Below are positions 7,501 through 18,149 of a DNA stretch of 46,537 bases, piece after piece. How positions within the stretch are numbered: position 1 is the stretch's first letter; each line of letters starts with the position of its first letter. Position numbers and translations under genes: made by a program. This stretch comes from Paraburkholderia sp. (GTDB lineage Bacteria > Pseudomonadota > Gammaproteobacteria > Burkholderiales > Burkholderiaceae): NCBI RefSeq assembly GCF_004298475.1, contig NZ_SCRP01000014.1, positions 1 to 46,537 of the forward strand, given 5' to 3'. The notes under the pieces were generated by a model. That model saw only the letters and a list, made by a program, of their open reading frames with translations. It ran no database searches and was not told the DNA's origin.

Positions 7501-7527
7501 CACTCTGTTTACCGGTGTCTTTCCCGC

Positions 7528-8670
7528 TCACAGGGTGGGTCGGGGAAGTTCACGGAACACAGTAAAAGCCTGACTGATGCGGTCGCCGCCCGCGACGAAG
7601 CCGCACAGCTTGCCGGCCGCATCGAACGCACGGGCGAGCATGCCGCTCGCATTCCATTCGGACTGCCACGACAGACCTTCGCCGTTCGTGCGGCCCGCCA
7701 GCTGCAGCGGATAAACCGGGGTCTTCACGCGCACCATCATGTGCGGCAGCACGAGCGGCGTCGGCTTGCCGAGCAGCGTTGCCGCGAGTGCGGTCGCGCC
7801 GAGCAAGGCGGGCTGCAGGAAAGGCATGAGCTTGCCCTGCTTTTCCGCGCCGTCGCCGAGCGCGTAGATATCGGGCACGCTGGTGCGCAGGTGGTCGTCG
7901 ACGGCAATGCCGCGCCGGACTTCGATCCCCGCCGCGCGGGCGAGCGACACTTCCGGCGCAAGGCCGACCGCCGCGAGGACGAGGTCATGCCGGCTCGTCG
8001 TGCCGTCGGTCATGCTGACGTCGAAACCGTCGTCGGCCGCCGCGATGGCCTGCACGCCACGGCCCAGTTGCAGCCGCACCCCCGCCGTCTTCAGCGCTTC
8101 GATCAGCGGCTGGCTCAAGGCAGCGGGCAGCAGCGCGGAGAGCGGGCTCGCGGCGTTGTCGACGAGCGTCACCTCACGGCCGGTCGTGGCGATGTCCATG
8201 GCGAGTTCCGTGCCGATCAGGCCCGCGCCCAGCACGAACACGCGGCGCGCCGTCGCCAGTTGCGGCTCCAGCTTCGCGAATTCGTCGAGGCTGTTGAGCG
8301 TGTACATCAGATCCGATCCGGGAAATCCAGGCCGCACCGCGCGCGCGCCGGTAGCGAGCACGAGCTGCTCGTAGGCGCTCTCGCCCTCCGACGTTACCAG
8401 GACGCGGCGCACCGTATCGATGGACTCGACCCGGCACCGCGCCTGCAGCGTGACGTTCAGCTCGGCGGCGAACGCCTCGCCCGAGCGCGACGGCAAGCCG
8501 GTAGCCGTGGTGGCGCGGCTCGCCACGTGGCTCAGGTCCGGCTTGTTGTATTCGTCGCCGTTGCAGGCGGTGATGATGCGTACCGGCACCTCCGCGTCGT
8601 GCTTGCGAATGTTGCGGACGAGTTGTTGGGCAGCGAAGCCGCTGCCGATGATCGTAATAGCGCGTTTCAT
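7528..8670 (-). CDS. norW: NADH:flavorubredoxin reductase
   Basis: This 380-residue FAD enzyme passes electrons from NADH to the rubredoxin domain of NorV. The FAD motif GSGFAAQQL is at residues 9-17, the NAD motif GAGLIGTEL near residue 150, and the second FAD motif [10 protein letters not shown] near 270. Length matches NorW of enterobacteria. Its ATG overlaps the norV stop by four bases (ATGA), so the two are translationally coupled and share the sigma-54 promoter upstream of norV. Other rubredoxin reductases look alike; the adjacent norV and norR settle the assignment. Confidence 0.9.
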   Translation of the reverse strand: MKRAITIIGSGFAAQQLVRNIRKHDAEVPVRIITACNGDEYNKPDLSHVASRATTATGLPSRSGEAFAAELNVTLQARCRVESIDTVRRVLVTSEGESAYEQLVLATGARAVRPGFPGSDLMYTLNSLDEFAKLEPQLATARRVFVLGAGLIGTELAMDIATTGREVTLVDNAASPLSALLPAALSQPLIEALKTAGVRLQLGRGVQAIAAADDGFDVSMTDGTTSRHDLVLAAVGLAPEVSLARAAGIEVRRGIAVDDHLRTSVPDIYALGDGAEKQGKLMPFLQPALLGATALAATLLGKPTPLVLPHMMVRVKTPVYPLQLAGRTNGEGLSWQSEWNASGMLARAFDAAGKLCGFVAGGDRISQAFTVFRELPRPTL

Positions 8671-10199
8671 GCTGCAGCCTTCTCCTGAACAGGTTCGAAC
8701 ACGGCTTTACCGATGCCGCAGCCGGGGCAGAGGAACGTATCGGGCACGTCCTCCCAGGGCGTGCCGGGCGCGACCAGTTGATCGGGCTCGCCCAGCGCGG
8801 GGTCGTAAATCCACTGGCACACGGTGCACACCATGCAGCCGCCGCAGGACGAAGCAGCCGCGCCGGTGGCGGCGGGCGCCTTGGCTGCGGGGGCAGCGGC
8901 GGCCGCAGTGGCGGCGGCTGCTACGGCGGCGGCATTGACCTTGCTGCCGTCGGCGTCGTTTGCCGCAACGGCCGTTTCGCGGCGGCGAGCCGGTTCGATC
9001 GGATGCAGCGCCCACTGGCGCGCGATCTGGCGGCCATGCTCACGGCACAGTTCGATCGTCGCGGCATCCGGGCGCCACTTGGCCTTCAGCGAGAGGGCGA
9101 TGTCGAAACCGGCGTCCATGAGACGCGTCTGGATGCGATCGACCGCACCGCCCGACCACCCGAAGCTGCCGAACGCGGAAGCCTTCTTGCTGCGAAAACG
9201 CAGCCCGGTGATCTCCTCCAGCATGCCGGCGACCTTGGGCATCATGACGTTGTTCATCGTCGAGGAACCGACGAGCACGCCCTTCGAACGGAACACGTTC
9301 GAGAGGATTTCGTTCTTGTCGTGGCGCGCGACGTTGAAAATCTTCACGGCGACGGCCGGGTCGGTTTCGTGGATGCCCTGCGCAATGGCGTCGGCCATCA
9401 TCCGCGTGTTGTTCGACATCGAGTCGTAGAACAGCGTGATGCGGTCTTCCTGGTAGTTGTTCGCCCATTCGAGGTACTTCAGGATGATCTGCGTGGGGTT
9501 GTCGCGCCAGACCACGCCGTGCGAGGTGGCCACCATGTCGACAGGCAGGCCGAACCCGAGCACTTCATTGATCTTGGCGGTCACGAGCGCGCTGAACGGC
9601 GTGAGGATGTTCGCGTAGTAGCGCAGGCACTGCTCCATCAATTCACCCTGGTCGACCTCGTCGTTGAACAGGTGCTCGTCGCAGTAGTGCTGGCCGAAGG
9701 CGTCGTTGCTGAACAGCACGGCGTCGCCGGTCAGGTAGGTCATCATGCTGTCGGGCCAGTGCAGCATCGGCGTTTCGATGAAGACGAGCTGCTTGCCGTT
9801 GCCGATGTCGAGCTTGTCGCCCGTGCGCACGGTGCGGAAATTCCACTCCGGGTGGTGATGGTGGCCGACGATCGAATCGAGCGCGTTGTTCGTGCAGTAG
9901 ATCGGCGTGCCCGGAATCAGCGCCATCAGTTCGGCCAGCGCGCCCGCGTGGTCTTCCTCCGCGTGGTTGATGATCACGTAGTCGATCGTGCTGAGGTCGA
10001 CCTCGGCGGCCAGATCGCGAATGTACTCGCGGCTGAACCGGTGATCCACCGTGTCGATGAGAACAGTCTTCTCTTCGCGAATCAGATAGCTGTTGTAGCT
10101 GCTGCCCCGCAGCGTCCCGTATTCGGTGCCGTGGAAGCTGCGGACTTCCCAATCGCGCTGGCCGACCCAATGGACGTTGTTTTTGAGCAGAATGGACAT
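8667..10199 (-). CDS. norV: Anaerobic nitric oxide reductase flavorubredoxin
   Basis: The enzyme reduces NO to N2O at a di-iron centre in the cytosol. Residues 1-250 form the metallo-beta-lactamase-like domain with HAEEDHAG (79-86) and downstream HWPD, NDAFG and TSHG ligands. Residues about 255-395 are the flavodoxin domain ([19 protein letters not shown]). Residues about 460-505 are a rubredoxin with CTVC and CPGC. The linker between flavodoxin and rubredoxin is a long Ala-rich tract followed by an extra Cys pair (SCGGC) just before the rubredoxin. At 510 residues it is longer than the 479-residue E. coli protein because of that linker. AAGGA precedes the ATG at good spacing. Confidence 0.95.
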   Translation of the reverse strand: MSILLKNNVHWVGQRDWEVRSFHGTEYGTLRGSSYNSYLIREEKTVLIDTVDHRFSREYIRDLAAEVDLSTIDYVIINHAEEDHAGALAELMALIPGTPIYCTNNALDSIVGHHHHPEWNFRTVRTGDKLDIGNGKQLVFIETPMLHWPDSMMTYLTGDAVLFSNDAFGQHYCDEHLFNDEVDQGELMEQCLRYYANILTPFSALVTAKINEVLGFGLPVDMVATSHGVVWRDNPTQIILKYLEWANNYQEDRITLFYDSMSNNTRMMADAIAQGIHETDPAVAVKIFNVARHDKNEILSNVFRSKGVLVGSSTMNNVMMPKVAGMLEEITGLRFRSKKASAFGSFGWSGGAVDRIQTRLMDAGFDIALSLKAKWRPDAATIELCREHGRQIARQWALHPIEPARRRETAVAANDADGSKVNAAAVAAAATAAAAAPAAKAPAATGAAASSCGGCMVCTVCQWIYDPALGEPDQLVAPGTPWEDVPDTFLCPGCGIGKAVFEPVQEKAAA

Positions 10200-10241
10200 G
10201 GTGTTTCCTTTAGTGGGTGAACGGTTGCGGGGAACATCTAC

Positions 10242-10257
10242 TGCAAACTGTGTGCCA
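10242..10257 (-). promoter_or_regulatory. Sigma-54 promoter of norVW
   Basis: On the minus strand the sequence TGGCACACAGTTTGCA matches the -24/-12 consensus TGGCAC-N5-TTGCA without mismatch. It lies 43-58 bases upstream of the norV start, with transcription expected to begin near 10231. The divergent gene encodes the matching sigma-54 activator. Confidence 0.92.
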
Positions 10258-10300
10258 GCCCGTCACCCACTGATAAACATACAACTTTTATCCATCAATT

Positions 10301-10356
10301 GTTTAAAAGACAATTCTCCGGTATTGTTTCGCCGACAAATCCATCGTCAAACCGAC
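10301..10356. promoter_or_regulatory. Three NorR enhancer sites (GT-N7-AC)
   Basis: Three copies of the NorR core GT-N7-AC occur at 10301-10311, 10326-10336 and 10346-10356. Flanking bases make the first two close to TTGT-N7-ACAA palindromes. Three sites upstream of norV are needed for NorR hexamer activation in E. coli, and the same number is present here. The third ends only 4 bases before the norR start codon, so NorR bound there would also cover its own translation start or promoter. Confidence 0.88.
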
Positions 10357-10360
10357 AATA

Positions 10361-11887
10361 ATGCTCAGCGCCGACACTCTTACCCGCATCGCACTCGATC
10401 TTCAGCGGGGCAATTCGCACCGCGAGCGCTTCGAGCAGCTGATCCAGAGCGTGCGGCAGCTTTTTCGTTCCGACGCCTCCGCGCTGCTTCGTTACAACCG
10501 CGGCACCTTCATTCCGCTTGCCATCGACGGCCTGTCGCCCGACGTCATGGGGCGGCGCTTTCTCGTGAGCGAGCACCCGCGTCTGGAAGCGATTGCACGC
10601 GCGGGCGACGTCGTGCGCTTTCCGCCGGACAGCGACCTGCCCGACCCGTACGACAGCCTGATTGCCCGGCTCGACCATCTGCATGTGCATGCCTGCATGG
10701 GCATTCCGCTGCTCAGCGAAGAGGTGCTGATCGGCGCGCTGACCATCGACGGCCTGAATCCCTCGCAGTTCGACGGCTTCGACGATCAGGATCTCGGCGT
10801 GATCGGCGCGCTCGCCTCGGCGGCGCTCGCCAACGCGCTGCTGCTCGAACAGATGGCGAGCGATCCCCACGGCACCGCCAATCCCCCGGTGCGCCAGATT
10901 GCCGCGGCGACGGGCGAAGGCGAGATGATCGGCACGTCGGCCGCCATGCAGCAGTTGCGCAGCGAGATCGGCGTGGTGGCCGGGACGGATCTGAACGTGC
11001 TGATCCTCGGAGAGACCGGCACGGGAAAGGAACTGATTGCGCGGGCCGTTCACGCGGGCTCGGCGCGGCGCGCGAGCCCGCTCGTTTATCTGAATTGCGC
11101 GGCCCTGCCCGAGAGCGTCGCCGAGAGCGAGCTGTTCGGCCACGTGAAGGGCGCCTTCACCGGCGCCATCCACAATCGCACCGGCAAGTTCGAGCTGGCT
11201 CACCAGGGCACGCTGTTTCTCGACGAGATCGGCGAACTGCCGCTGTCGTTGCAGGCCAAGCTGCTGCGGGTGCTGCAATACGGCGACCTGCAGCGGATCG
11301 GCGACGACAGCCAGCGCAAGGTCGACGTCCGCGTGATCGCCGCGACCAACAAGGACCTCAAGGCCGAAACCGTCACCGGGCAGTTCCGCGCCGATCTTTA
11401 TCACCGCCTGAGCGTCTTTCCGCTGCACGCGCCGTCGCTACGCGAGCATTGCGAGGACATTCCGCTCCTGACCGGCTTCTTCCTCGAACGCTGGCGCGGC
11501 ACGATGGGTCTGAATACGCTGTCGATCGACCAGGACACGCTGGAGGCGCTGGCTGCGCGTCCGTGGCACGGCAACGTGCGCGAACTCGAACACGTGCTGC
11601 GCCGCGCGGCGGTGCTTGCGCGTGCCGAGCAGGGGGAGAAGGCGGTGATCCACGAGCATCACATCTGCCCGGGCGATCGGCAGCCTGTCGCGGGGCACGC
11701 GCCGTTGGCGGCGCAGCCCGAGAATCTGCGCGAGATGAGTCTCAAGGATGCCACCGACGCGTTTCAGCGCACGATGATCAGCAAGGCAGTCGACGACTGT
11801 GACGGCAACTGGGCCGGGGCCGCACGAAGGCTCGCGCTCAACCCGGGCAACCTGCATCGGCTGGCGCTACGGCTCGGGTTGAAATAG
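10361..11887 (+). CDS. norR: Nitric oxide-responsive sigma-54 activator
   Basis: The 508-residue regulator has an N-terminal GAF domain (about 20-165) that in NorR binds NO at a non-haem iron. The AAA+ domain (about 187-415) carries Walker A GETGTGKE, the GAFTGA sigma-54 contact motif and Walker [10 protein letters not shown] Fis-type helix-turn-helix lies at the C-terminus (residues 465-508). In the NorR mechanism, NO relieves GAF repression so that the ATPase opens the sigma-54 promoter of norVW. It is divergent from norV with the enhancer sites between. No strong ribosome binding site precedes ATG 10361. Autoregulation is likely from the site overlap. Confidence 0.95.
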   Translation: MLSADTLTRIALDLQRGNSHRERFEQLIQSVRQLFRSDASALLRYNRGTFIPLAIDGLSPDVMGRRFLVSEHPRLEAIARAGDVVRFPPDSDLPDPYDSLIARLDHLHVHACMGIPLLSEEVLIGALTIDGLNPSQFDGFDDQDLGVIGALASAALANALLLEQMASDPHGTANPPVRQIAAATGEGEMIGTSAAMQQLRSEIGVVAGTDLNVLILGETGTGKELIARAVHAGSARRASPLVYLNCAALPESVAESELFGHVKGAFTGAIHNRTGKFELAHQGTLFLDEIGELPLSLQAKLLRVLQYGDLQRIGDDSQRKVDVRVIAATNKDLKAETVTGQFRADLYHRLSVFPLHAPSLREHCEDIPLLTGFFLERWRGTMGLNTLSIDQDTLEALAARPWHGNVRELEHVLRRAAVLARAEQGEKAVIHEHHICPGDRQPVAGHAPLAAQPENLREMSLKDATDAFQRTMISKAVDDCDGNWAGAARRLALNPGNLHRLALRLGLK

Positions 11888-11913
11888 CGAGCTCAGCACA
11901 AACCGCCCCAGCC

Positions 11914-13731
11914 TCACTCCACCGTGACAGACTTCGCGAGATTACGCGGCTTGTCGACGTCGGTGCCGCGCACGCATGCCGTGTGATACGCGAGCAGTTG
12001 CAGCGGCACGACGTGCAGGATCGGCGAAAGCAGCCCGTAATGCTCGGGCATGCGAATGACGTGAATGCCGTCGCCGCTCGTGATGTGCGTATCGGCATCG
12101 GCGAACACATAAAGCCGGCCGCCGCGCGCGCGCACTTCCTGCATGTTGGACTTGAGCTTTTCGAGCAGCGCGTCGTTCGGTGCGACCGTCACGACCGGTA
12201 TCGCCTCGGTCACGAGCGCGAGCGGCCCGTGCTTGAGCTCACCGGCCGGATAGGCTTCCGCGTGGATGTACGAGATTTCCTTGAGCTTGAGCGCGCCTTC
12301 GAGCGCGATCGGATAGTGCAGCCCGCGGCCGAGGAAAAGCGCATTCTCCTTGCGCGCGAACTCTTCCGACCACGCGATGATCTGCGGCTCCAGCGCCAGC
12401 ACGCCGTTGAGCGCGGCAGGCAGGTGGCGCAGCAGCTTCACGTATTGCGCTTCCTGTTCGGCGCTCACGTGGCCGCGCAGCTTGCCCAGCGTCGCCGCAA
12501 GAATGAAGAGGCCGACCAGCTGCGTCGTGAACGCCTTCGTCGAAGCCACGCCGATCTCGCGGCCCGCATGCGTGAGGAACTTCAGTTCGGTGAGCTGAAC
12601 CATCGCGCTCGTCGCGACGTTGCACACCGCGAGCGTGTGCGTCATGCCGAGCGACTGCGCGTGCTTGAGCGCCGCGAGCGTGTCCGCCGTTTCGCCCGAC
12701 TGCGAAATCGTGACGACGAGCGCGCGCGGATTCGGCACCGACTCGCGATAGCGGTATTCGCTCGCGATCTCGACATCGGTGCGGATCTTCGCGACCGATT
12801 CGAGCCAGTACTTCGCCGTGAGACCCGCGTAGTAGCTCGTGCCGCACGCGAGAATCAGGATGCTGTCGATGTCCCCGAACACGGCGCGTGCGTTCTCGCC
12901 GAACAGAGCGGGCTCGAAAGCTTCTGCGGCCGGAATCGTGTCGCCGATCGCGCGCGGCTGCTCGAAGATTTCCTTCTGCATGTAGTGACGATACGGGCCG
13001 AGATCGACGGTGCCGCCGTAGGCCTGCACTTCGCGCGCTTCGCGCTGGACTTCATGGCCGCTGCCATCGGCAATGCGCACGCGTTCGAGCGTCAATTCGC
13101 AGACGTCGCCCTCTTCGAGGAAGATCATGTGGCTCGCGCTGCCCGCGACGGCCAGCGCATCCGAGGCGAGGAAGTTCTCGCCGTTGCCGAGGCCCACCAC
13201 GAGCGGCGAGCCCGCGCGCGCGCCCACGACCGTGTGCGGCTGATCCTTGTGGACGACTGCAATCGCATACGCGCCGCTCAGTTGCTGCACGGCTTCGCGC
13301 ACGGCGGCGAACAGATCGCCGCGATAGAGGCTGTGCACGAGGTGCGCGATGACTTCCGTATCGGTCTGCGAAACGAATTCGTAGCCCTTCGCGCGCAAGG
13401 CCTCGCGCAGCGATTCGTAGTTTTCGATGATGCCGTTGTGAACGATCGCAAGCGCATCGTGCGAGAAGAGCGGATGCGCGTTGCTCACGGTCGGCGCGCC
13501 GTGCGTCGCCCAGCGCGTGTGCGAGATGCCGGTCACGCCTTCGAAGCGCGCTTCGCGCACCTGGTCATCGAGTTCGGCCACGCGCGAGACGCTGCGCACG
13601 CGCTCGGCGCCCGCGCTCGTGACGACGGCGACGCCGCACGAATCGTAACCGCGATATTCGAGTCGCCGCAGTCCTTCGATCAGGACGGGCACGATATTAC
13701 GTTGCGCCACCGCGCCAACAATGCCGCACAT
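11914..13731 (-). CDS. glmS: Glutamine--fructose-6-phosphate aminotransferase (isomerizing)
   Basis: This 605-residue cytosolic enzyme makes glucosamine-6-phosphate, the first step toward UDP-GlcNAc. The N-terminal nucleophile is Cys2 of MCGIVGAV, opening the glutaminase domain (1-230), followed by two SIS sugar isomerase domains (SQSGETADT near 345; [18 protein letters not shown] near 480) and the family C-terminus LAKSVTVE. It lies 47 bases downstream of glmU on the same strand, giving a glmU-glmS operon. No glmS ribozyme is present in the 47-base gap, as expected outside Firmicutes. It is convergent with norR. Confidence 0.97.
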   Translation of the reverse strand: MCGIVGAVAQRNIVPVLIEGLRRLEYRGYDSCGVAVVTSAGAERVRSVSRVAELDDQVREARFEGVTGISHTRWATHGAPTVSNAHPLFSHDALAIVHNGIIENYESLREALRAKGYEFVSQTDTEVIAHLVHSLYRGDLFAAVREAVQQLSGAYAIAVVHKDQPHTVVGARAGSPLVVGLGNGENFLASDALAVAGSASHMIFLEEGDVCELTLERVRIADGSGHEVQREAREVQAYGGTVDLGPYRHYMQKEIFEQPRAIGDTIPAAEAFEPALFGENARAVFGDIDSILILACGTSYYAGLTAKYWLESVAKIRTDVEIASEYRYRESVPNPRALVVTISQSGETADTLAALKHAQSLGMTHTLAVCNVATSAMVQLTELKFLTHAGREIGVASTKAFTTQLVGLFILAATLGKLRGHVSAEQEAQYVKLLRHLPAALNGVLALEPQIIAWSEEFARKENALFLGRGLHYPIALEGALKLKEISYIHAEAYPAGELKHGPLALVTEAIPVVTVAPNDALLEKLKSNMQEVRARGGRLYVFADADTHITSGDGIHVIRMPEHYGLLSPILHVVPLQLLAYHTACVRGTDVDKPRNLAKSVTVE

Positions 13732-13778
13732 AGCTTTCGATCCTTTGCAATAAAAAGTCCGGGGGCTGCGTTATTTCT

Positions 13779-15152
13779 TTATTTCTTTTTCTTGACCGGT
13801 CGCACGTAGCCGGACTTCGAGACCTGCGATTTTTCGTTGAGCACGAGCATGTCGTCGGCGACGTCCTTCCACACCGTCGTGCCCGCCGCGATCGTGACGC
13901 CGCGGCCCACGCGCACCGGCGCGACCAGTTGCGTATCCGAGCCGACGAACACGTTGTCGCCGATCACCGTGCGGTGCTTGTTCGCGCCGTCGTAGTTGCA
14001 GGTGATGGTGCCCGCACCGATGTTCACGCCCGCGCCGACATCGGCGTCGCCGACGTAGCTCAGGTGATTCGCCTTCGAACCGTGACCGATGTTCGCGTTC
14101 TTGATCTCGACGAAATTGCCGACGTGGACCTCGTCAGCAAGCTGCGTTCCCGGGCGCAGACGCGCATACGGTCCGAGCACGGCCTGCGCGCCGACGCGCG
14201 CGTTCTCGATGTGCGTGTAGGCGTCGATGCGCGTGCCCGCGCCGATCGCGGCCTGGCGGATCACGCAGTTCGGGCCGATGGTGACGTTGTCCGCCAGCGT
14301 CACGTCGCCTTCGAACACGCAGTTCACGTCGATGAACACGTCGCGCCCGCACGCGAGCGTGCCGCGCACGTCGATGCGAGAAGGGTCCGCGAGCGTCACG
14401 CCCGCGACGAGCAGCGACTCGGCCACGTTGCGCTGATAGACGCGCTCGAGTTCGGCGAGCTGCTGCTTGCTGTTGACGCCGAGCGTTTCGGCTTCGTCGT
14501 CGGGCTGCGCCGTGACGACCGGATGGCCCGCCGCGATGGCGTGCTCGACCACGTCGGTGAGATAGAACTCGCCCTGCGCATTGTCGTTCTTCAGCGCGGC
14601 GAGCCAGCTCGCGAGCGGCGCGCTCGGCGTGATGATGATGCCCGTGTTGATCTCGGCGATCCGGCGCTCCGCCTCGCTCGCGTCTTTCTGCTCGACGATG
14701 CGCACCACCTTGCCCGCCGCATCGCGCACGATGCGCCCGTAGCCTGCGGGATCGTCGAGCGTAACGGTCAGGATGCCGTAACCGGCCTTCTCTCCGGCCA
14801 CGCGCGCTGCGTCTGCAAGACGCTTGAGCGTCGAGGCGCGCGTGAGCGGCACGTCGCCGTAAAGCACGAGCGTCGGCACGCTCGTATCGAGCAACGGCAG
14901 CGCCTGCGCGAGCGCGTGGCCCGTGCCGCGCTGCTCGTGCTGCACGGCGAACTGGACGTCGGGCGCGGCGACCGCTGCGCGCACCGCGTCGGCGCCATGG
15001 CCGATCACGACGACGAGGCGGGTCGGTTCGAGCGTGCGGGCGGTATCGAGAACGTGCGAGAGAAGCGGCCGGCCGGCCAGCGGATGCAGCACTTTGGGCA
15101 GCGCCGAATGCATGCGCTTGCCCATGCCTGCCGCGAGAATCACGATGTTCAT
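13779..15152 (-). CDS. glmU: Bifunctional GlcNAc-1-P uridyltransferase / glucosamine-1-P acetyltransferase
   Basis: The 457-residue enzyme acetylates glucosamine-1-phosphate and then joins it to UMP, giving UDP-GlcNAc for peptidoglycan and LPS. The N-terminal nucleotidyltransferase motif is [10 protein letters not shown]6-K (residues 6 to 21). The C-terminal half is a left-handed beta-helix with hexapeptide repeats ending in the acetyl-CoA site. The frame extends 280 bases upstream but ATG 15152 gives the exact family N-terminus. The tail ends in a run of lysines (VKKKK). A TAGAAT -10 box lies about 35 bases upstream. Confidence 0.97.
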   Translation of the reverse strand: MNIVILAAGMGKRMHSALPKVLHPLAGRPLLSHVLDTARTLEPTRLVVVIGHGADAVRAAVAAPDVQFAVQHEQRGTGHALAQALPLLDTSVPTLVLYGDVPLTRASTLKRLADAARVAGEKAGYGILTVTLDDPAGYGRIVRDAAGKVVRIVEQKDASEAERRIAEINTGIIITPSAPLASWLAALKNDNAQGEFYLTDVVEHAIAAGHPVVTAQPDDEAETLGVNSKQQLAELERVYQRNVAESLLVAGVTLADPSRIDVRGTLACGRDVFIDVNCVFEGDVTLADNVTIGPNCVIRQAAIGAGTRIDAYTHIENARVGAQAVLGPYARLRPGTQLADEVHVGNFVEIKNANIGHGSKANHLSYVGDADVGAGVNIGAGTITCNYDGANKHRTVIGDNVFVGSDTQLVAPVRVGRGVTIAAGTTVWKDVADDMLVLNEKSQVSKSGYVRPVKKKK

Positions 15153-15183
15153 TGCATCGGTGAAGGGGAATTTGAAGCCGCCG

Positions 15184-15189
15184 ATTCTA
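15184..15189 (-). promoter_or_regulatory. Candidate -10 box of glmUS
   Basis: TAGAAT on the minus strand lies 32 bases before the glmU start. No convincing -35 box is seen at 16-18 bases, so this is a tentative promoter. Confidence 0.4.
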
Positions 15190-15222
15190 GCATGCGGGCC
15201 TACCCGCAAGCGGCGGTCTGAC

Positions 15223-15248
15223 GGGGCCGGATGAGCACGGTCGGCCCC
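15223..15248 (-). terminator. Possible stem-loop after ttcA
   Basis: A 7-bp GC stem (GGGGCCG / CGGCCCC) with a 12-base loop lies 32 bases after the ttcA stop. It lacks a T-run. It may separate ttcA transcription from glmU. Confidence 0.35.
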
Positions 15249-15279
15249 GCGCGCGTCGAACGCGGAATCAAACGCGACC

Positions 15280-16314
<1,035 letters not shown>

Positions 16315-16317
16315 GAC

Positions 16318-16713
16318 TCAGTCCTCTTTGATGCGAAAGACTTCGACGCCCACCGCGTCGCAGTCCGGATAAACGTCGGGCTTCTCGGTCGAGAGGCGCA
16401 CCGCGCGCACGAGCGGGTGCGCGAGCAGCGCGGTCGCGAGATCGTCGCAGAGCGTTTCCTGCAGATGGATATGGCCCTGGCTCACGCGCGCGGCCACGGT
16501 CGCGCGCATGTAGTCATAGTCGACCACTTCGCGCAGCTTGTCCTCGAGCGGCGTGGTCTGCGCGAGCGGCACGAAGAGATCGACGTTGATCACGACGCGC
16601 TGTTCGCCGCGTTTTTCGAAGTCGTGCACGCCGATGTTGATGTTGACTTCGTAGTTGCGCAAAAAGAGCCGGCGGCAATCGGCGAGCCGGGGGTGCAGCA
16701 AGACGGCGGACAT
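16318..16713 (-). CDS. folB: Dihydroneopterin aldolase (FolB family)
   Basis: The 131-residue protein belongs to the FolB/FolX fold. FolB cleaves dihydroneopterin to 6-hydroxymethyl-dihydropterin in folate synthesis; the related FolX is an epimerase. Visible features are NINIGVHDFEKRGEQRVVI with the pterin-binding Glu, a Tyr motif (DYDYM) and a Lys in LSTEKPDV at the place of the catalytic lysine, which favours FolB. ATG 16713 gives the family start; upstream in-frame TTG/GTG starts run through a terminator. The gene sits between ttcA and a pteridine-reductase-like SDR. FolX cannot be fully excluded. Confidence 0.85.
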   Translation of the reverse strand: MSAVLLHPRLADCRRLFLRNYEVNINIGVHDFEKRGEQRVVINVDLFVPLAQTTPLEDKLREVVDYDYMRATVAARVSQGHIHLQETLCDDLATALLAHPLVRAVRLSTEKPDVYPDCDAVGVEVFRIKED

Positions 16714-16729
16714 AGTCGTTCCAGTCGAT

Positions 16730-16754
16730 AAAAAAGCGTGCCTTCGCGGCACGC
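16730..16754 (-). terminator. Rho-independent terminator directly upstream of folB
   Basis: On the minus strand GCGTGCC-GCGAA-GGCACGC is followed by six T residues. The stem is a perfect 7 bp. It lies 115 bases after the SDR stop and ends only 16 bases before the folB ATG, leaving no room for a separate promoter between terminator and gene. Confidence 0.8.
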
Positions 16755-16868
16755 GCGCGGGCGCCAAGCGCCCGGCGGTTCATACGGTATTCCTTCGTGC
16801 GCACGCGCAGGTTTCGCGCTGTGCCGCGCAGGACTCTTGTTCCGGCGCATCGTTTCGCGTGCCGCCGC

Positions 16869-17738
16869 TCATGCTCCCGTCAGATACATCACGTCGCGCG
16901 GCAGCGGCACGAGGTGCTGTCCGCCGTCGACCACGAGCGTCGTGCCGGTCACGCCCGAAGCCCCCGCGAGATACAGCGCGGCCTCGACGAGATCGGCGGG
17001 CCGCGACGCACGGCCAAGCGGCGTCAGCTTGTGCGCGGCCTCGAAGCCTTCCGGCGTCTGGTCGGCCGACTGCAGCGTGAGGCCCGGCGCGAGCCCGACC
17101 ACGCGCACCTTCGGCGCGAGCGCCTGGGCGAGCGCGACGGTGGCGTTCGCGAGCGCGGCCTTCGTCAGCGTGTACGAGAGGTAATCCGGGTTCATGTTGT
17201 ACAGCTTCTGGTCCAGCACGTTGATCACACAGGTGCGCTGCGATTCGTCGGCCACGGCGGCATCGGGCGTCGCCTCGTACAGCGTGCGCGCCAGCACGAG
17301 CGGCGCGCCCACGTTGATCGCCATCAAGTTGAGCAGCTTCTCGTAGCCGATGTCGCGCGCCGTGTCTTCATCGAAGGACGACGCGTTGTTCAGCACGCAC
17401 GCGGGCCGCCCGAGCGCCGCCGTGCAGGCGGGCACGAGCCGCGCGACGTCGGCCTCGCTCGCGAGGTCGGCATGCAGCGCCACCGCACGCCGCCCGAGCG
17501 CCTCGATCTGCGCGACGAGTTCGTCAGCCGCGTCCCCGGAGCCGCCGAAATGCACCGCCACGTCCCAGCCGCGCGCCGCAAAGCCCAGCGACAGCGCGCG
17601 CCCGATCCGGCGCGCGCCGCCCGTGACCAGCACCACGCGCGACAAGGCGCCCACGGACGAACCGTGGCCGGAAGGACGGGATGCGGCGGAGGCCTCGGCG
17701 GAACCGCTAGACGGGCGGGAACCGGTAGGTGCGCTCAT
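16869..17738 (-). CDS. Short-chain dehydrogenase with pteridine-reductase (PTR1/FolM-like) active site
   Basis: This 289-residue SDR carries the NADPH motif TGGARRIG (39-46), which fits the TGxxxRxG pattern of pteridine reductases rather than the usual TGxxxGxG. Asn-Asn-Ala-Ser is at 117-120. The catalytic Ser of ordinary SDRs is replaced by Asp176, followed 13 residues later by Tyr189 and then Lys193, the same spacing as Asp181/Tyr194/Lys198 in Leishmania PTR1 and as in E. coli FolM. It may reduce dihydromonapterin or dihydrofolate. The first 33 residues are Ser/Gly-rich and probably disordered. folB is the next gene downstream. ATG 17738 is chosen; a TTG at 17762 is an alternative. Confidence 0.8.
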   Translation of the reverse strand: MSAPTGSRPSSGSAEASAASRPSGHGSSVGALSRVVLVTGGARRIGRALSLGFAARGWDVAVHFGGSGDAADELVAQIEALGRRAVALHADLASEADVARLVPACTAALGRPACVLNNASSFDEDTARDIGYEKLLNLMAINVGAPLVLARTLYEATPDAAVADESQRTCVINVLDQKLYNMNPDYLSYTLTKAALANATVALAQALAPKVRVVGLAPGLTLQSADQTPEGFEAAHKLTPLGRASRPADLVEAALYLAGASGVTGTTLVVDGGQHLVPLPRDVMYLTGA

Positions 17739-17834
17739 GTGCAATGAAATCTGCAGGGACAAACAAAATTTATATCAATCAACAGGTTGCGCTCCCGCTG
17801 CTGCCTGGAGCGTCGCAACATAAGGTGCTATTCG

Positions 17835-18149
17835 TTAGTCGGCGATCACGGACAGCACAGCATTGTAGTCTTGGCCACCGCAGAACACGCCGAGGATATA
17901 AACGGTTGCGTCGATCACAGCAAACGCAATAATCGCGCTCCCGCGGTAGTGGGTGATCCGCAAGCCCGGCCGGATATCGTCGCGCGGCACGCCCCGCTGC
18001 GGGAACGATCTCAGGCTCTCGCAATACTCTATGATCGAGTCGACATAAGTAGCAGCAACGCGCGGGGAGCCCTGGCCGGCAATGTAGCCCTCAAGCACTT
18101 CGAGTTGCTGCACCGCCTCGGGGGCAAATTCGACGTTGAACGCCGTCAT
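17835..18149 (-). CDS. parE: ParE/RelE-type toxin
   Basis: The 104-residue protein has the ParE/RelE fold: FAPEAVQQLEVLEGYIAG at the start, a central SLRSFPQRGVPRDDIRPGLR segment and the typical hydrophobic end strand. ParE toxins poison DNA gyrase; RelE homologues cleave mRNA, and sequence alone does not decide between them, but pairing with a ParD-type antitoxin favours ParE. Its ATG overlaps the antitoxin stop by one base (TGATG), so the antitoxin is made first. Codon bias is visibly weaker than in neighbouring genes, suggesting acquisition by transfer. Confidence 0.85.
   Translation of the reverse strand: MTAFNVEFAPEAVQQLEVLEGYIAGQGSPRVAATYVDSIIEYCESLRSFPQRGVPRDDIRPGLRITHYRGSAIIAFAVIDATVYILGVFCGGQDYNAVLSVIAD

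Larger units (their letters stand above)
7092..7527. other. 436-base intergenic region with repeats and terminator, no gene
   Basis: No supported gene lies between the sirtuin start and the norW stop. The region contains a cluster of degenerate direct and inverted repeats (7327-7431) and a strong stem-loop (7467-7500). Reading frames through it are shadows, and a peptide repeat seen in one minus frame only reflects the DNA repeats. Confidence 0.6.

Noticed and set aside
6955..8688. 577-codon plus-strand frame covering the repeat cluster and norW
   Set aside because: It is antisense to norW and crosses the noncoding repeats; composition is that of a mirror frame.
11983..13809. 608-codon plus-strand frame opposite glmS
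   Set aside because: It is a shadow of glmS in high-GC DNA: His/Arg/Asp-rich, with no recognisable domain and no ribosome binding site.
16514..16783. Minus-strand frame through the folB region as a full gene
   Set aside because: Most of it is out of frame with folB and Arg/Ala-rich like a shadow; only its first part is kept as a possible leader in the terminator finding.
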